Numbered from the stretch's first letter, positions 15,885 to 24,952 are shown. The stretch: 64,000 nucleotides of DNA from Streptosporangium album (GCF_014203795.1 NZ_JACHJU010000003.1:1-64000), one strand, 5' to 3'. The notes: generated from the letters alone by a model not told the origin. A program made the numbers and translations.

Positions 15885-17036
15885 GTGAAAGCTCTCGTCT
15901 ATGACGGGCCGATGGACGTCAAGGTCAAGGACGTCCCCGACGCGAGAATCGAAAAGCCGACCGACGTCCTGGTAAGGATCACCACCACCAACATCTGCGG
16001 ATCCGACCTGCACATGTACGAAGGCCGGACCGACATGGAGACCGGCCGGGTGCTCGGTCACGAGAACCTCGGCGAGGTCATCGAGGTGGGTCAGGCCGTC
16101 GACCGCGTGAAGGTGGGAGACCTGGTGTGCCTGCCGTTCAACATCTCGTGCGGCTTCTGCGAGAACTGCGAGCGCGGTCTCTTCTCTTACTGCACGACCA
16201 CCAACCCCGAGCCGCGGATGGCCGGCGCCGCGTACGGCTTCGCCGACATGGGCCCCTACAGCGGCGGGCAGGCCGAACTGCTCCGCGTGCCCTACGGCGA
16301 CCACAACTGCCTCATCCTGCCGCCCGAGGCCCGCGACAACCAGGTCGACTACGTCATGCTCTCCGACATCTTCCCCACCGGCTGGCACTCCACCGAGCTC
16401 GCCGGCCTGCTGCCCGGCGAGACCATCGCCATCTACGGCGCCGGCCCGGTCGGGCTCATGGCGACCCTCTCGGCGACCATCAAGGGCGCGAGCAAGATCA
16501 TGGTCGTGGACCGCCATCCCGACCGGCTCGCACTCGTCGAGAAGCTCGGCGGGATCCCCATCGACGACTCCAAGGGGTCGCCGGTCGATCAGATCCTGGA
16601 GCACACCGACGGGCTGGGCGCTCACCGGGGAGCCGAGTGCGTGGGCTACCAGGCCCACGACCCGCAGGGTCACGAGCACCCGAACATGACCCTGAACAAC
16701 CTCGTGAACTCCGTACGCTTCGCCGGCTCCATGGGAGTCGTCGGAGTCTTCATCCCGCAGGACCCCGGCAGTCCCGACGACCTGTACAAGCGGGGCGAGG
16801 TCGCCTTCGACTACGGCATGTTCTGGTTCAAGGGCCAGAGCATGGGCACCGGGCAGTGCCCCGTCAAGCGGTACAACCGCAAGCTGCTCAACCTCATCAG
16901 GGAGGGGAAGGCCAAGCCGTCGCAGATCGTCTCGCACGAGCTCTCGCTCGATCAGGCCCCCGAGGGCTATGCGCACTTCGACAAGCGCGACATGGGCTGG
17001 ACGAAGGTCGTGCTGCACCCCAACGGGCGTCGCTGA
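15885..17036 (+). CDS. Glutathione-independent-type formaldehyde dehydrogenase
   Basis: A 383-residue zinc-dependent alcohol dehydrogenase family protein. Catalytic zinc ligands lie in TTNICGSDLHMYEG (Cys) and VLGHENLGEV (His). Structural zinc Cys occur in CGFCENCERGLFSYC. The cofactor loop is IYGAGPVGLMATLSA. The long insert ECVGYQAHDPQGHEHPNMTLNNLV is characteristic of PFDH-like dismutating formaldehyde dehydrogenases. The GTG at 15885 has AAGGGGG upstream and gives the normal N-terminus (KALVYDGPMDVKV). It is a single gene with a strong terminator after it. Broader aldehyde substrates are possible. Confidence 0.87.
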   Translation: MKALVYDGPMDVKVKDVPDARIEKPTDVLVRITTTNICGSDLHMYEGRTDMETGRVLGHENLGEVIEVGQAVDRVKVGDLVCLPFNISCGFCENCERGLFSYCTTTNPEPRMAGAAYGFADMGPYSGGQAELLRVPYGDHNCLILPPEARDNQVDYVMLSDIFPTGWHSTELAGLLPGETIAIYGAGPVGLMATLSATIKGASKIMVVDRHPDRLALVEKLGGIPIDDSKGSPVDQILEHTDGLGAHRGAECVGYQAHDPQGHEHPNMTLNNLVNSVRFAGSMGVVGVFIPQDPGSPDDLYKRGEVAFDYGMFWFKGQSMGTGQCPVKRYNRKLLNLIREGKAKPSQIVSHELSLDQAPEGYAHFDKRDMGWTKVVLHPNGRR

Positions 17037-17135
17037 CCCAAGGCCCGCAACACCGGCGGCTGATCACCCCGGAACGCTGAGGCGTCCCGTCTCCTGCGGG
17101 TTCACGCCTCCGACGCGGATCTGGACCGGAACAGG

Positions 17136-17181
17136 CGGACGGGTCCGTGGCGCCGATCGATCGGCGCCACGGACCCGTCCG
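17136..17181. terminator. 46-bp perfect palindrome, bidirectional terminator
   Basis: Bases 17136-17158 and 17159-17181 are exact reverse complements (23 bp per arm, no loop mismatch, centre GATC|GATC). The element lies between the convergent formaldehyde dehydrogenase and GH10-like genes. In RNA it would form a very stable hairpin with a small loop at the centre. Confidence 0.8.
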
Positions 17182-17217
17182 GGCGGGGTCATCCCCTGTG
17201 GATCTCCGGCGTGCGGG

Positions 17218-18768
17218 TCACCAGTGCACGCGGCGGCCCTGGCTCGGCGGGCTCTGCCGGTTGGCCCGGTCGACGGCCGTCACGTAGTAGTGCGCACCCT
17301 TGGTGCCCGCCGGGTCGACCCAGCGCACGTTCCGGTCGGCGGGGACGACCGCGACCAGGTTGCGGGCGTCGGTGAAGTCCTCGGGCCTGGCGGGCTTGTC
17401 GAGCCGGTAGATCGCGTACTGGAACGGCGTGTCCCTGCCGGTGGCGATGATGTGCAGCTCGGTGCCTCCGTTCACCCGGTGCGCCGAGGCGAGCGCCGGG
17501 CGGCGCGGCGCGCGTCCGCCGGCGAGCCTGGGCAGCAGCGGGCCGAGGGCCGGGCGGGTGTAGTGGTCGGTCACGGTGGTGGTGACCGAGCCGAGCCGGT
17601 CGTCGCGGACGTCGGCGGAGTTGTACCAGATGTCGCCGCCGACCTCGGGGTGGTTCCGGTTCAGGGTCAGGTGGTCGGTGAGCTCGCTCGGCCGGAGCCA
17701 CTCGGCGGACTGCCCGGCGGCCCCCGCCTTGTAGGCGGCCTGACCGATCCAGAGCTGCGTGCCGGTGCCCGCCGCCACGTCGGACCACCAGGGGACCAGC
17801 TTGGCGTAGTCGGCGTTCGACTGGCCGATGTACCAGTAGATCTGCGGCGCGATGTAGTCCAGCCAGCCCTTCTTGACCCAGCCCCGGGTGTCGGCGTGCA
17901 GGCTGTCATAGGACTGGCCGCCGCTCGTCTCCGAGCCGAGGGGGTCGGTGGCCTTGTTGCGCCAGATGCCGGAGGGGCTGATGCCCCAGGCGATCTCGGG
18001 CTTGGCCTGCCGTACCCGCTGCTGCATCTCCTGTACGAGCAGGTCCACGTTGTTACGCCGCCAGGCCGCGAGGCCGGGGAAGCCCTGACCGTACTGGGCG
18101 AAGGCCGCGCTGTCGTCGAAGGCGGTGGTGTTGACCGGGTAGAAGTAGTCGTCGAAGTGCAGGCCGTCGATGTCGTACCTGCTCACCGCGTCCATCATCG
18201 CGTCCTGCACGAACGCGCGCACCTCGGGCATGCCCGGGTTGTAGTAGAGCTTGCCGCCGTAAGGGATGATCCAGTCGGGGTGCTTGCGTCCCGGGTGGTC
18301 CGGGTGCAGCTTGGCCGGGTCGGGCTGCATCGACACGCGGTAGGGGTTGAACCACGCGTGGAAGGCCAGCCCGCGCTTGTGCGTCTCCTCGACCAGGAAG
18401 GCCAGCGGGTCGTAGCCGGGGTCCTGCCCCTGGGTTCCGGTCAGATACTGCGACCAGGGCTCGAACGGCGAGGGCCAGAAGGCGTCGGCGGTCGGCCGGA
18501 TCTGCACGAACACCGCGTTCAGCTTGCGGGCCTGTGCCAGGTCGAGCCAGGCGAGGTACTCGGCCTTCTGCTGGTCGGCGGTCAGCCCCGTCTTCGACGG
18601 CCAGTTGATGTTGACGACCGAGGCGATCCACATGCCGCGCATCTGGCGCAGCGACGGTGCGTATCCGGCGGGGGCCAGGGAGGAGGCGAAGGCCGGCAGG
18701 GGTACCGCAGTCGCCGCGGCGGCGAGGGCGAGGCCGCGCAGGACGGTGCGTCGAGTGGGTGAGCTCAT
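17218..18768 (-). CDS. Tat-exported GH10-like glycosyl hydrolase (DUF187/DigH type)
   Basis: A 516-residue secreted enzyme. The twin-arginine signal MSSPTRRTVLRGLALAAAATAVPLPAFAS is cleaved near residue 29. The catalytic barrel shows MRGMWIASVVNINWPSK, LNAVFVQIRPTADAFWPS, HAWFNPYRVS, DGLHFDDYFYP and APQIYWYIGQS, all typical of glycosyl-hydrolase-like 10 proteins (PF02638). The E. coli relative DigH cleaves denuded peptidoglycan glycan strands. The last 90 residues look like a beta-sandwich domain. It is divergent from a GH3 hexosaminidase, which supports cell-wall sugar turnover. Confidence 0.85.
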   Translation of the reverse strand: MSSPTRRTVLRGLALAAAATAVPLPAFASSLAPAGYAPSLRQMRGMWIASVVNINWPSKTGLTADQQKAEYLAWLDLAQARKLNAVFVQIRPTADAFWPSPFEPWSQYLTGTQGQDPGYDPLAFLVEETHKRGLAFHAWFNPYRVSMQPDPAKLHPDHPGRKHPDWIIPYGGKLYYNPGMPEVRAFVQDAMMDAVSRYDIDGLHFDDYFYPVNTTAFDDSAAFAQYGQGFPGLAAWRRNNVDLLVQEMQQRVRQAKPEIAWGISPSGIWRNKATDPLGSETSGGQSYDSLHADTRGWVKKGWLDYIAPQIYWYIGQSNADYAKLVPWWSDVAAGTGTQLWIGQAAYKAGAAGQSAEWLRPSELTDHLTLNRNHPEVGGDIWYNSADVRDDRLGSVTTTVTDHYTRPALGPLLPRLAGGRAPRRPALASAHRVNGGTELHIIATGRDTPFQYAIYRLDKPARPEDFTDARNLVAVVPADRNVRWVDPAGTKGAHYYVTAVDRANRQSPPSQGRRVHW

Positions 18769-18940
18769 ACGGACTCCAAGGGGGGTGTTGCACCTCTGAC
18801 CGTTTCCGGCCGCTTGGGGCCGCGGGGCGACGGAGCCGCGGGCCGGATGCCGTCAAGCGCATGGAGCCGGTCAGGAGAGGTCACGGGGGTCTCGACGGCG
18901 AGAATGGCAGAAATTTACTTTCGAAGCAATGATGATGAAA

Positions 18941-18957
18941 GAAAGTGTCATTGATGT
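18941..18957 (+). promoter_or_regulatory. Candidate MurR/RpiR box upstream of the GH3 gene
   Basis: GAAAGTGTCATTGATGT matches the box at 2698-2714 in 15 of 17 bases. Its GAAAGT also forms an inverted repeat with ACTTTC at 18917-18922. It lies 42 bp before the GH3 start, in the divergent region shared with the GH10-like gene. The regulator two genes downstream is of the MurR/RpiR family. Confidence 0.5.
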
Positions 18958-18998
18958 GTAACCTGCCCGAAGACGTCCCCGGCGAGAAGGTGCCACCC

Positions 18999-20546
18999 AT
19001 GTCCCACAGCAGCCCTCATCTGGCCCGGCTGGCCATGACCGTGCTTCAGCCCGGATTCGACGGCACCGCGCCGCCCGACTGGCTGCGCCGGGCACTGGCC
19101 GACGGCCTCGGCGGCGCCGTGCTGTTCGCCCGCAACCTCACGGACCGGGCGCAGACGGCCGAGCTCGTCGCCGGGCTGCGGCGGGAGAACCCCGCCGTGG
19201 TGGTCGCGGTGGACGAGGAGGGCGGGGCGGTCACCCGGCTGGAGGCCAGGACCGGTAGTTCCTGGCCGGGCAACCGGGCGCTCGGCGTGGCCGACGACAC
19301 CGGCCGGACCGAGCGGGTCGCCCGCGAGATCGGTCTTCTCCTCGCCGCCGCCGACATCACCCTGGACTACGCCCCCGTGGTGGACGTCAACGCCAACCCG
19401 GCCAACCCGGTGATCGGCATCCGCTCCTTCGGCCCCGGCCCCGAGCTCGTCTCCCGGCAGAGCGTGGCCTGGATCGCGGGCCTGCAGAGCACCGGGGTGG
19501 CGGCCTGCGCCAAGCACTTCCCCGGCCACGGCGACACCGTCACCGACTCCCATCACGCCCTGCCGACCGTGCACGCCTCCCTGGACCTCCTCCGGGAGCG
19601 CGACCTGCCGCCGTTCCACGCGGCGGTGCGGGCCGGCGTCCAGGCCGTGATGTGCGGCCACCTGCTGGTGCCCTCGCTCGATCCCGGCAACCCGGCCACG
19701 CTGAGCAGGCGGATCCTGACCGGCCTGCTCCGCGAGGAGATGGGTTTCGACGGGCTGCTGGTCACCGACGCGATCGAGATGGGCGCCGTCGCCGCGCTGC
19801 ACCCGCCGGGCGAGATCGCCGTCCGCGCGCTGGCCGCGGGGGTGGACGCGATCTGCGTCGGCACGTCCTCCCCGGACGGGGGGAGCGTCTACGCGCTGCG
19901 CGACGCGATCGTGGCGGCCGTGCGGGAGGGGAGGCTGTCCGAGGAACGCCTCGCCCAGGCGGCGGCACGCGTGCTCGCCCTGGCCGCCTGGCACGCGGAG
20001 AACCCCGCGCGGAGGGCGGAGGCACCGCGGGACACCGTCGAGGGCGCGGATCTCGGCATGGAGGCCGCCCGCGCCGCCATGCGCGTGGTCGTCGCGGCCG
20101 ATCGCACGGCGTCCCCTTCCGGGCAGGAGCAGGACACCCGGCCCGTGGGGAACGCCCCGCACACCCCCGCGGTCTCGCGGCCGCCACTGGTCGTCGACAT
20201 CGCCCCGCGACTGAACCTGGCGATCGATCCCGGCGTCCCCACCGGTCTGATCGGCGCCCTGACCGAGCTGCTGCCGGGCACCGTCGGGCAGACCGTCACC
20301 GCCGAGACGGCCAAGCTTCCCGACATCCCCGAGGACGGACGTCCGCTCGTCCTGGTGGTGCACGACGCCCCCCGCCACCCGTGGGTCCAGGACCTGCTGG
20401 CACAGGCCGTACGGCTGCGCCCCGACGCGATCGTGGTCGAGACCGGACTGCCGGGCGAGCCCACCGGGGCGGTCTACATCGCCACACACGGTATTTCACG
20501 GGTTTCGGCCCGCGCTGCCGCACTATGGCTGGTCGGCGGCCAATAG
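18999..20546 (+). CDS. GH3 beta-N-acetylhexosaminidase (NagZ-like)
   Basis: A 515-residue cytosolic-type glycoside hydrolase of family 3. The N-terminal barrel has VVVAVDEEGGAVTRLEA, the substrate-loop signature AKHFPGHGDTVTDSHHALP (with the catalytic His of the NagZ-type loop) and GFDGLLVTDAIEMGAVAAL carrying the nucleophile Asp. A C-terminal extension of about 150 residues resembles the second GH3 domain. No signal peptide is seen at the chosen ATG (18999, GAGAAGG upstream). It should remove GlcNAc from muropeptides or chitobiose. It is followed closely by the MurR/RpiR gene. Confidence 0.88.
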   Translation: MSHSSPHLARLAMTVLQPGFDGTAPPDWLRRALADGLGGAVLFARNLTDRAQTAELVAGLRRENPAVVVAVDEEGGAVTRLEARTGSSWPGNRALGVADDTGRTERVAREIGLLLAAADITLDYAPVVDVNANPANPVIGIRSFGPGPELVSRQSVAWIAGLQSTGVAACAKHFPGHGDTVTDSHHALPTVHASLDLLRERDLPPFHAAVRAGVQAVMCGHLLVPSLDPGNPATLSRRILTGLLREEMGFDGLLVTDAIEMGAVAALHPPGEIAVRALAAGVDAICVGTSSPDGGSVYALRDAIVAAVREGRLSEERLAQAAARVLALAAWHAENPARRAEAPRDTVEGADLGMEAARAAMRVVVAADRTASPSGQEQDTRPVGNAPHTPAVSRPPLVVDIAPRLNLAIDPGVPTGLIGALTELLPGTVGQTVTAETAKLPDIPEDGRPLVLVVHDAPRHPWVQDLLAQAVRLRPDAIVVETGLPGEPTGAVYIATHGISRVSARAAALWLVGGQ

Positions 20547-20572
20547 GCTTTCTCACGACAGAAGAGGTACGC

Positions 20573-21466
20573 ATGAACGATCACGATGGCCCCACCCCCG
20601 TGAACCTGGTGGCCACGGTGAGGGCGGTCCTGCCCTCGCTCACCCCCGCAGCGCAGGCCATCGCCCGCCTCATCCTCGACGACCCGGCGATGGTGGCCCG
20701 CAGCACCATCACCGATTTCAGCGCGGTCTCCGGGACGAGCGAGGCCACGATCGTGCGCACCGCCAGGGCGCTGGGCTTCGCCGGTTACTCCCAGCTGCGG
20801 TTCGCCCTGGCCGCGGCGGTGGCCCGGGAGGAGCCCGAGCGGCTCGTCCCCGGCGACCTGGGACCCGACGACCCGCTCACCGACGTGATCGCGAAGGTGA
20901 CCCGGGCCGAGTCCGAGGCGCTGGCCGACACCGCGGCCCAGCTCAACCCCGACCGGCTGGGCGCCGTGGTGGAGGCCATGACCGCCGCCCGCCGGGTGGA
21001 CGTCTACGGGGTCGGCGCCTCCGGCCTCGTGGCGGTCGACATGGCGCAGAAGCTGATGCGGATCGGCCGGTCCAGCCACGCCTTCACCGACGCGCACATG
21101 GCGCTGACCAGCGCGGCGCTGGCCGCTCAGGGCGACGTCACGGTCGGGGTGAGCTGCACCGGCGAGACCCCCGACGTGCTCGCGCCCATGCACCTCGCGC
21201 GTGAGGGGGGCGCGACCACGGTGGCGATCACCAACAATCCGCGCTCCTCGCTGGCCGAGCTCGCCGACCACGTCCTGGTCTCGGCCGGCCGGGAGACCGC
21301 GTTCCGCCCCGGCGCGCTGGCCAGCCGGATCAGTCAGCTCCTGATCGTGGACTGCATCTTCGTCGGCATCGCCCAACGCACGTTCGAGACCTCGGACGCG
21401 GCGCTGCGGGCCACCCGGGGCGCGCTCGACGCGTTCATGGCCGACACCCGCCGCCGGAACAAGTAA
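20573..21466 (+). CDS. MurR/RpiR-family regulator with SIS domain
   Basis: A 297-residue regulator. The N-terminal RpiR-type HTH (SLTPAAQAIARLILDDPAMVARSTITDFSAVSGTSEATIVRTARALGF) precedes a SIS sugar-phosphate domain (RRVDVYGVGASGLVAVDMAQKLMRIG, GVSCTGETPDVL, VAITNNPRSSLAELAD). It likely senses an amino-sugar phosphate such as MurNAc-6-P or GlcN-6-P. It lies 26 nt after the GH3 gene, with GAAGAGG before its ATG. It is expected to bind the GAAAG-TCATT boxes at 18941 and perhaps 2698. Confidence 0.88.
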   Translation: MNDHDGPTPVNLVATVRAVLPSLTPAAQAIARLILDDPAMVARSTITDFSAVSGTSEATIVRTARALGFAGYSQLRFALAAAVAREEPERLVPGDLGPDDPLTDVIAKVTRAESEALADTAAQLNPDRLGAVVEAMTAARRVDVYGVGASGLVAVDMAQKLMRIGRSSHAFTDAHMALTSAALAAQGDVTVGVSCTGETPDVLAPMHLAREGGATTVAITNNPRSSLAELADHVLVSAGRETAFRPGALASRISQLLIVDCIFVGIAQRTFETSDAALRATRGALDAFMADTRRRNK

Positions 21467-21586
21467 CCACCTCGGAGTAAGGCCCTGGACGGAACCCCAG
21501 GCCCGTCAGGGGCGGGCCCGGGCCGGTCGAAGAGCAGGGCTGCCGTCCCGTCGTTCATGCCGTGGCTCCGCCCCCGAACGTCCGTC

Positions 21587-21642
21587 ACCCGATATCGAAC
21601 CTCCGTCCGGAGACATACATGACGGGGCATGAGATATCGGGT
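21587..21642. promoter_or_regulatory. 10-bp inverted repeat in the 21467-21966 intergenic region
   Basis: ACCCGATATC (21587-21596) is repeated inverted as GATATCGGGT (21633-21642) with 36 bp between. The spacing suits two bound dimers or a weak hairpin. The preceding 21481-21525 bases are G/C-rich hairpin material that may end the MurR/RpiR transcript. Confidence 0.35.
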
Positions 21643-21842
21643 TCTCGCCTCTGTTGCTCCTGGCCACCGTCTTCTACCGGCGGGGACAACCAGGCACCAG
21701 GAGGCGTGAAGCGTTGCCGGTTAACGAGATCTTCACGCGCCGTTCGACGCGATCCGGCCCGGCACTCCGCCGCCCCCCGCGCAATCATCCCAGCTCACCA
21801 GGTGCCTGCCGGGGGCAGCGACAAGATCCACCAAAGCGGATC

Positions 21843-21880
21843 TGACAAATCGACAACCCTTTACATTTCCCTATTTGTCA
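21843..21880. promoter_or_regulatory. TGACAAAT / ATTTGTCA inverted repeat before the secreted-protein gene
   Basis: TGACAAAT (21843-21850) and ATTTGTCA (21873-21880) are perfect inverted copies flanking an AT-rich 22-bp stretch (containing TTACATTT) that looks like a promoter core. The element lies 87 bp ahead of the secreted protein start. Confidence 0.45.
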
Positions 21881-21966
21881 GGAGTTGCCACTCTCCATCT
21901 GTCTCGCCACCCCGTCCGCGACCAGGACATCCCTGGCCGGAGCCCCGAGATAGAAGGAGAAGGCTC

Positions 21967-23103
21967 GTGACCCGAGTCCTCAACGCCGCCCTCGCCACGG
22001 TAGCCGCACTCGCCTTATCACTCACCTTCACCACCGGCACCGCCGAGGCCACCCCGGCCGGCACCCCCTCCTCGGCCACGCCCCCGTCCCAGGCCGGGCC
22101 CACCGCGGCGGCCCCGAGCAAGGTGTTCGCCATCACCGACCGCCTCGCCGGCCAGGTCGCCGCCGCTCTGGCCGATCGGGCCGTCCGGGACCGCACCGTG
22201 TCGGCGACCGCGTCCGGGCCGGCCGACGTGCTGACGCTTGAGCCCGGCACAGGTCTCGGTAAGGCCGCGCGCACCGCCAACCTGGCCGCGCTGGCGGCCA
22301 AGGGACTCCCCGCGACCGGCGGCTCGGTGCTGCAGGTGCGGCTGGCGCACCCGGACATGCGCGCGGCTCTGGCGCGTGGCGAGGTGCCCCTGGTCGCGGC
22401 GGCACCCAGCGACGACGAACCGACCGCGGTAACCGCATACGACCCGCTCGGCGGGAAGGTCCTGCTTGACCCGGTCAAGGTGCCCCGGAGGCCCGTTCTC
22501 GTGGTGGAGGTCGACGTCGCCAAGGCCCTGCCGATGGGACTGAAGGTCATGCGGGACGCACTGGCCGCCCGCGGCGTCGTGGACGCGGAGCCCGCCACGA
22601 CCCTGGCGGCCGGCGGGTACTGGGCCACCAAGGTCAACGCCATCCGGCTGTCCGACGACAAGGAGCCCTGGGTCAAGGGCGCCGCCGAGATTTACAGCGT
22701 CGTCGGCGGCTTCGGCCTCGACGGCACACCCACCGTCAACATCGTGCAGATGCCCTACCTCGACGACGACGGCACCACCTACTACCCCAACCAACTCCTC
22801 GTGCACTTCTCGGCCTACAAGTACAACCTGGCCGACGTCGTCATGATGGAGGACGACGGCGACACCAACTACCAGCAACTTGCCCAGGCCATCGCCACCG
22901 CGCTGCTCACGATCGTGGACGGCGGCGCCTACACCCCGCTGGTCAGCGCGATCATCTCCGCCATCCCGACCTCATGGTGGACCGACGACCCGGACTACGT
23001 CGACTCCTGGTACACGCTGTCCACCACCAGCAGTGGTCGCCTCTACGGTGCCGCCGCCAATGGCTGGATCGACGTGGCTCCCTACTGGGTGTCCGCGCTC
23101 TAA
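21967..23103 (+). CDS. Secreted protein, possibly DUF3103-like
   Basis: A 378-residue exported protein. A Sec signal (RVLNAALATVAALALSLTFTTGTAEA) is followed by a Pro/Ala/Thr-rich linker to about residue 58. The globular part contains VLTLEPGTGLGKAARTANLAALAAKG, RPVLVVEVDVAKALP, a WVKGAAEIYSVVGGFGLDGTP motif and an acidic aromatic segment (YLDDDGTTYYPNQLL) that may bind calcium. The overall plan recalls DUF3103 secreted proteins, but I hold this loosely. The GTG at 21967 has GAAGGAGAAGG upstream. The longer frame to 21562 has no signal peptide at its N-terminus and is rejected. Confidence 0.7.
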   Translation: MTRVLNAALATVAALALSLTFTTGTAEATPAGTPSSATPPSQAGPTAAAPSKVFAITDRLAGQVAAALADRAVRDRTVSATASGPADVLTLEPGTGLGKAARTANLAALAAKGLPATGGSVLQVRLAHPDMRAALARGEVPLVAAAPSDDEPTAVTAYDPLGGKVLLDPVKVPRRPVLVVEVDVAKALPMGLKVMRDALAARGVVDAEPATTLAAGGYWATKVNAIRLSDDKEPWVKGAAEIYSVVGGFGLDGTPTVNIVQMPYLDDDGTTYYPNQLLVHFSAYKYNLADVVMMEDDGDTNYQQLAQAIATALLTIVDGGAYTPLVSAIISAIPTSWWTDDPDYVDSWYTLSTTSSGRLYGAAANGWIDVAPYWVSAL

Positions 23104-23146
23104 CCGACGGCCGCTTCTTCCGGACGCACCGGGACGGGCAGCCGGC

Positions 23147-23195
23147 GATCAGTCCCTGTCTCTCCCGGAGCTTCCAGGAGAGACAGGGACTGATC
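23147..23195. terminator. 19-bp perfect stem terminator
   Basis: Bases 23147-23165 pair perfectly with 23177-23195 around an 11-base loop, 43 bp after the secreted-protein stop. The stem starts GATCAGTCCCTG and is followed by an AT-richer stretch. Confidence 0.8.
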
Positions 23196-23505
23196 ATTAC
23201 AAGACCCGCGTAACTACACGATCGGGGATGTGAAGGCCGGACGGCAGGTGCGAACTTGGCGGATCCGACCGCCGGCCGCGGTCACCTGAGCAGGTACCGG
23301 AGTCCAGCTACCGCCCCAAGGACCGGCTCGCTGCCGTCGATACCCACGCCACCGCGCGACTCCGGACGACTGGTCGAGCGGCCGGCTCATCTCGCCGCTT
23401 GACTGCGGCGGTCAATGATCGTTGTCACCGCGATCTCGAATCCAGAACCGGCGGTCAACCCCAGAAGCTATACTCCGCCAGTTGCCGACTGAGGAGCGGG
23501 AAAAG
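23196..23505. other. Gene-poor stretch
   Basis: Nothing recognisable is seen between the terminator and the alpha/beta hydrolase start. The frame of the hydrolase is open back to 23422, but that part has no ribosome-binding site and no family similarity. Confidence 0.4.
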
Positions 23506-24258
23506 ATGCGGGACGCGGTAGTTGGCCCTGATGGTTCGCGGATCCGATGGGTAGAAATCGCCGGCTCCGGACCGGTCCGGGTGTGCGTCCACGGAGCTGG
23601 GGCGCAGGCGGCGGCGTACTTCACCCACACGATGACCCTGCCGCCCCTGGCGGGTCGACGCACATTGATGATGGACCTGCTGGGCTTCGGGCTCAGTGAC
23701 CGTCCGGCGAACTTCAGCTACCGACTTGACGATCACGCCGACGCGCTTGCCCGGGCGCTGGACAGCGCCGGCATCAGCGACGCCGAGGTCATCGGCCACA
23801 GCATGGGCGGCGCCGTCACGATCGCACTGGCAAGCCGACGACCGGACCTGGTGTCCCGGCTGATCCTGGCCGAGGCCACCCTCGACCCAGTGCCCCCACC
23901 TGCGCCGGGTAACGTCGGTATCACCAGCTTCACCGAGGCCGAGTTCACCACCGGCGGGATGGCCCAGATCCTGGACCAGGTCGGACCATTGTGGGCCGCG
24001 ACTATGCGCCTTGCCGATCCCACAGCGCTGCACCGCAGCGCGTTCGGACTACGCGCCGGAACCAGCCCGACCGCCCGGAAGCTACTGATGGCGCTGCCAA
24101 TCCCGCGGACGTTCCTGGTTGGGGCGCTGTCCCAGCCGCTAACCGGAAGATCGGAACTGGAAGCCGCCGGTGTACGGGTCGTAACCATCCCGGATGCCGG
24201 TCACAACATCATGCTCGACAACCCACAGGCATTCGCAGAACAAGTCGCCCACCGCTGA
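23506..24258 (+). CDS. Alpha/beta hydrolase
   Basis: A 250-residue hydrolase with the full catalytic set. The oxyanion region is VRVCVHGAGAQAAAYFTHT. The nucleophile elbow is VIGHSMGGAVTIAL (Ser99). The terminal IPDAGHNIMLDNPQ carries the catalytic His, and the acid should lie near the LTGRSELEAAGV segment. Substrate class cannot be told; esterase or C-C hydrolase are both possible. The start ATG at 23506 follows GGAGCGGGA. It lies beside a decayed TetR gene, which may once have controlled it. Confidence 0.82.
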   Translation: MRDAVVGPDGSRIRWVEIAGSGPVRVCVHGAGAQAAAYFTHTMTLPPLAGRRTLMMDLLGFGLSDRPANFSYRLDDHADALARALDSAGISDAEVIGHSMGGAVTIALASRRPDLVSRLILAEATLDPVPPPAPGNVGITSFTEAEFTTGGMAQILDQVGPLWAATMRLADPTALHRSAFGLRAGTSPTARKLLMALPIPRTFLVGALSQPLTGRSELEAAGVRVVTIPDAGHNIMLDNPQAFAEQVAHR

Positions 24259-24288
24259 CTCGAACATGGTGACAACACACACCGGGAA

Positions 24289-24579
24289 GGTCCCAAACAG
24301 CGGGTCAGACTGCGCGACGCCGTCGTATCGGCGAACGTGGAACTACGGGAACGCGAGCTGACCAAACTCGCCGCGCTGGCCGCGGCGATGGCGGAGGCGC
24401 TGCGCGGCCGCGGGGTCTCCGAGCCGGCCGCGAGCCTGACGGCCGAAACGGGAATCGCCGTGTTCAAGGTCGCCTTCGCGCGCCGGGTCGGGGAGCCGGG
24501 GCAGCCGGACCTGCCCGGGATCCTCCATACGCTGACGGAGGAGCTGAGGAACGTGTTCACCGAACGCGCACCCGTCTGA
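24289..24579 (+). pseudogene. TetR-family regulator, C-terminal remnant
   Basis: The frame reads QRVRLRDAVVSANVELREREL followed by TKLAALAAAMAEALRGRGV and EPAASLTAETGIAVFKVAFARRVG. This is the C-terminal ligand-binding half of a TetR regulator, ending normally at 24579. The N-terminal HTH is absent; the preceding bases belong to the hydrolase tail. It is a truncated gene left at a recombination point. Confidence 0.65.
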
Positions 24580-24952
24580 CCACGACCTTTGAACCCTCAC
24601 CGCACCGCGGCGACAGGCTCCGCCAGCTACGGCCAGCCCCGACACGGGCGGCAGCCGGGCAGGACGTCGGCTATGTCAACGGCACCTGACCACTGCCGAG
24701 CGCGAGAGGTTCCCGCGGCCTTCGGCTTCACCAGCGTCAGCATCACCCCTACCGCCGACGCTGGCGGCGGCGTGAGCCGGCCTCCGAGAATGATCGGTCC
24801 GGGTTCTGGCGCTAGAGGCGATCTCGACGACGGTTCGGTGACAGCGGCTGCCGGCGTTGGTTGAGGGCCTTAGAGGGGTCGGCGCGGGACTCCCGAGGCC
24901 TGACAATCACCGACCGCGGGCAAGATCTTCGCGGCTCTTGGGCTCCACAACC
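24580..24952. other. Gene-poor stretch with one short inverted repeat
   Basis: No convincing gene is seen. CCAGCGTC near 24731 and GACGCTGG near 24757 form an 8-bp inverted pair. The frame of the downstream regulator is open back to 24857 but lacks an ATG. Confidence 0.4.

Noticed and set aside
23422-23505. N-terminal extension of the alpha/beta hydrolase
   Set aside because: The extension has no ribosome-binding site and does not match the family; the ATG at 23506 is preferred.
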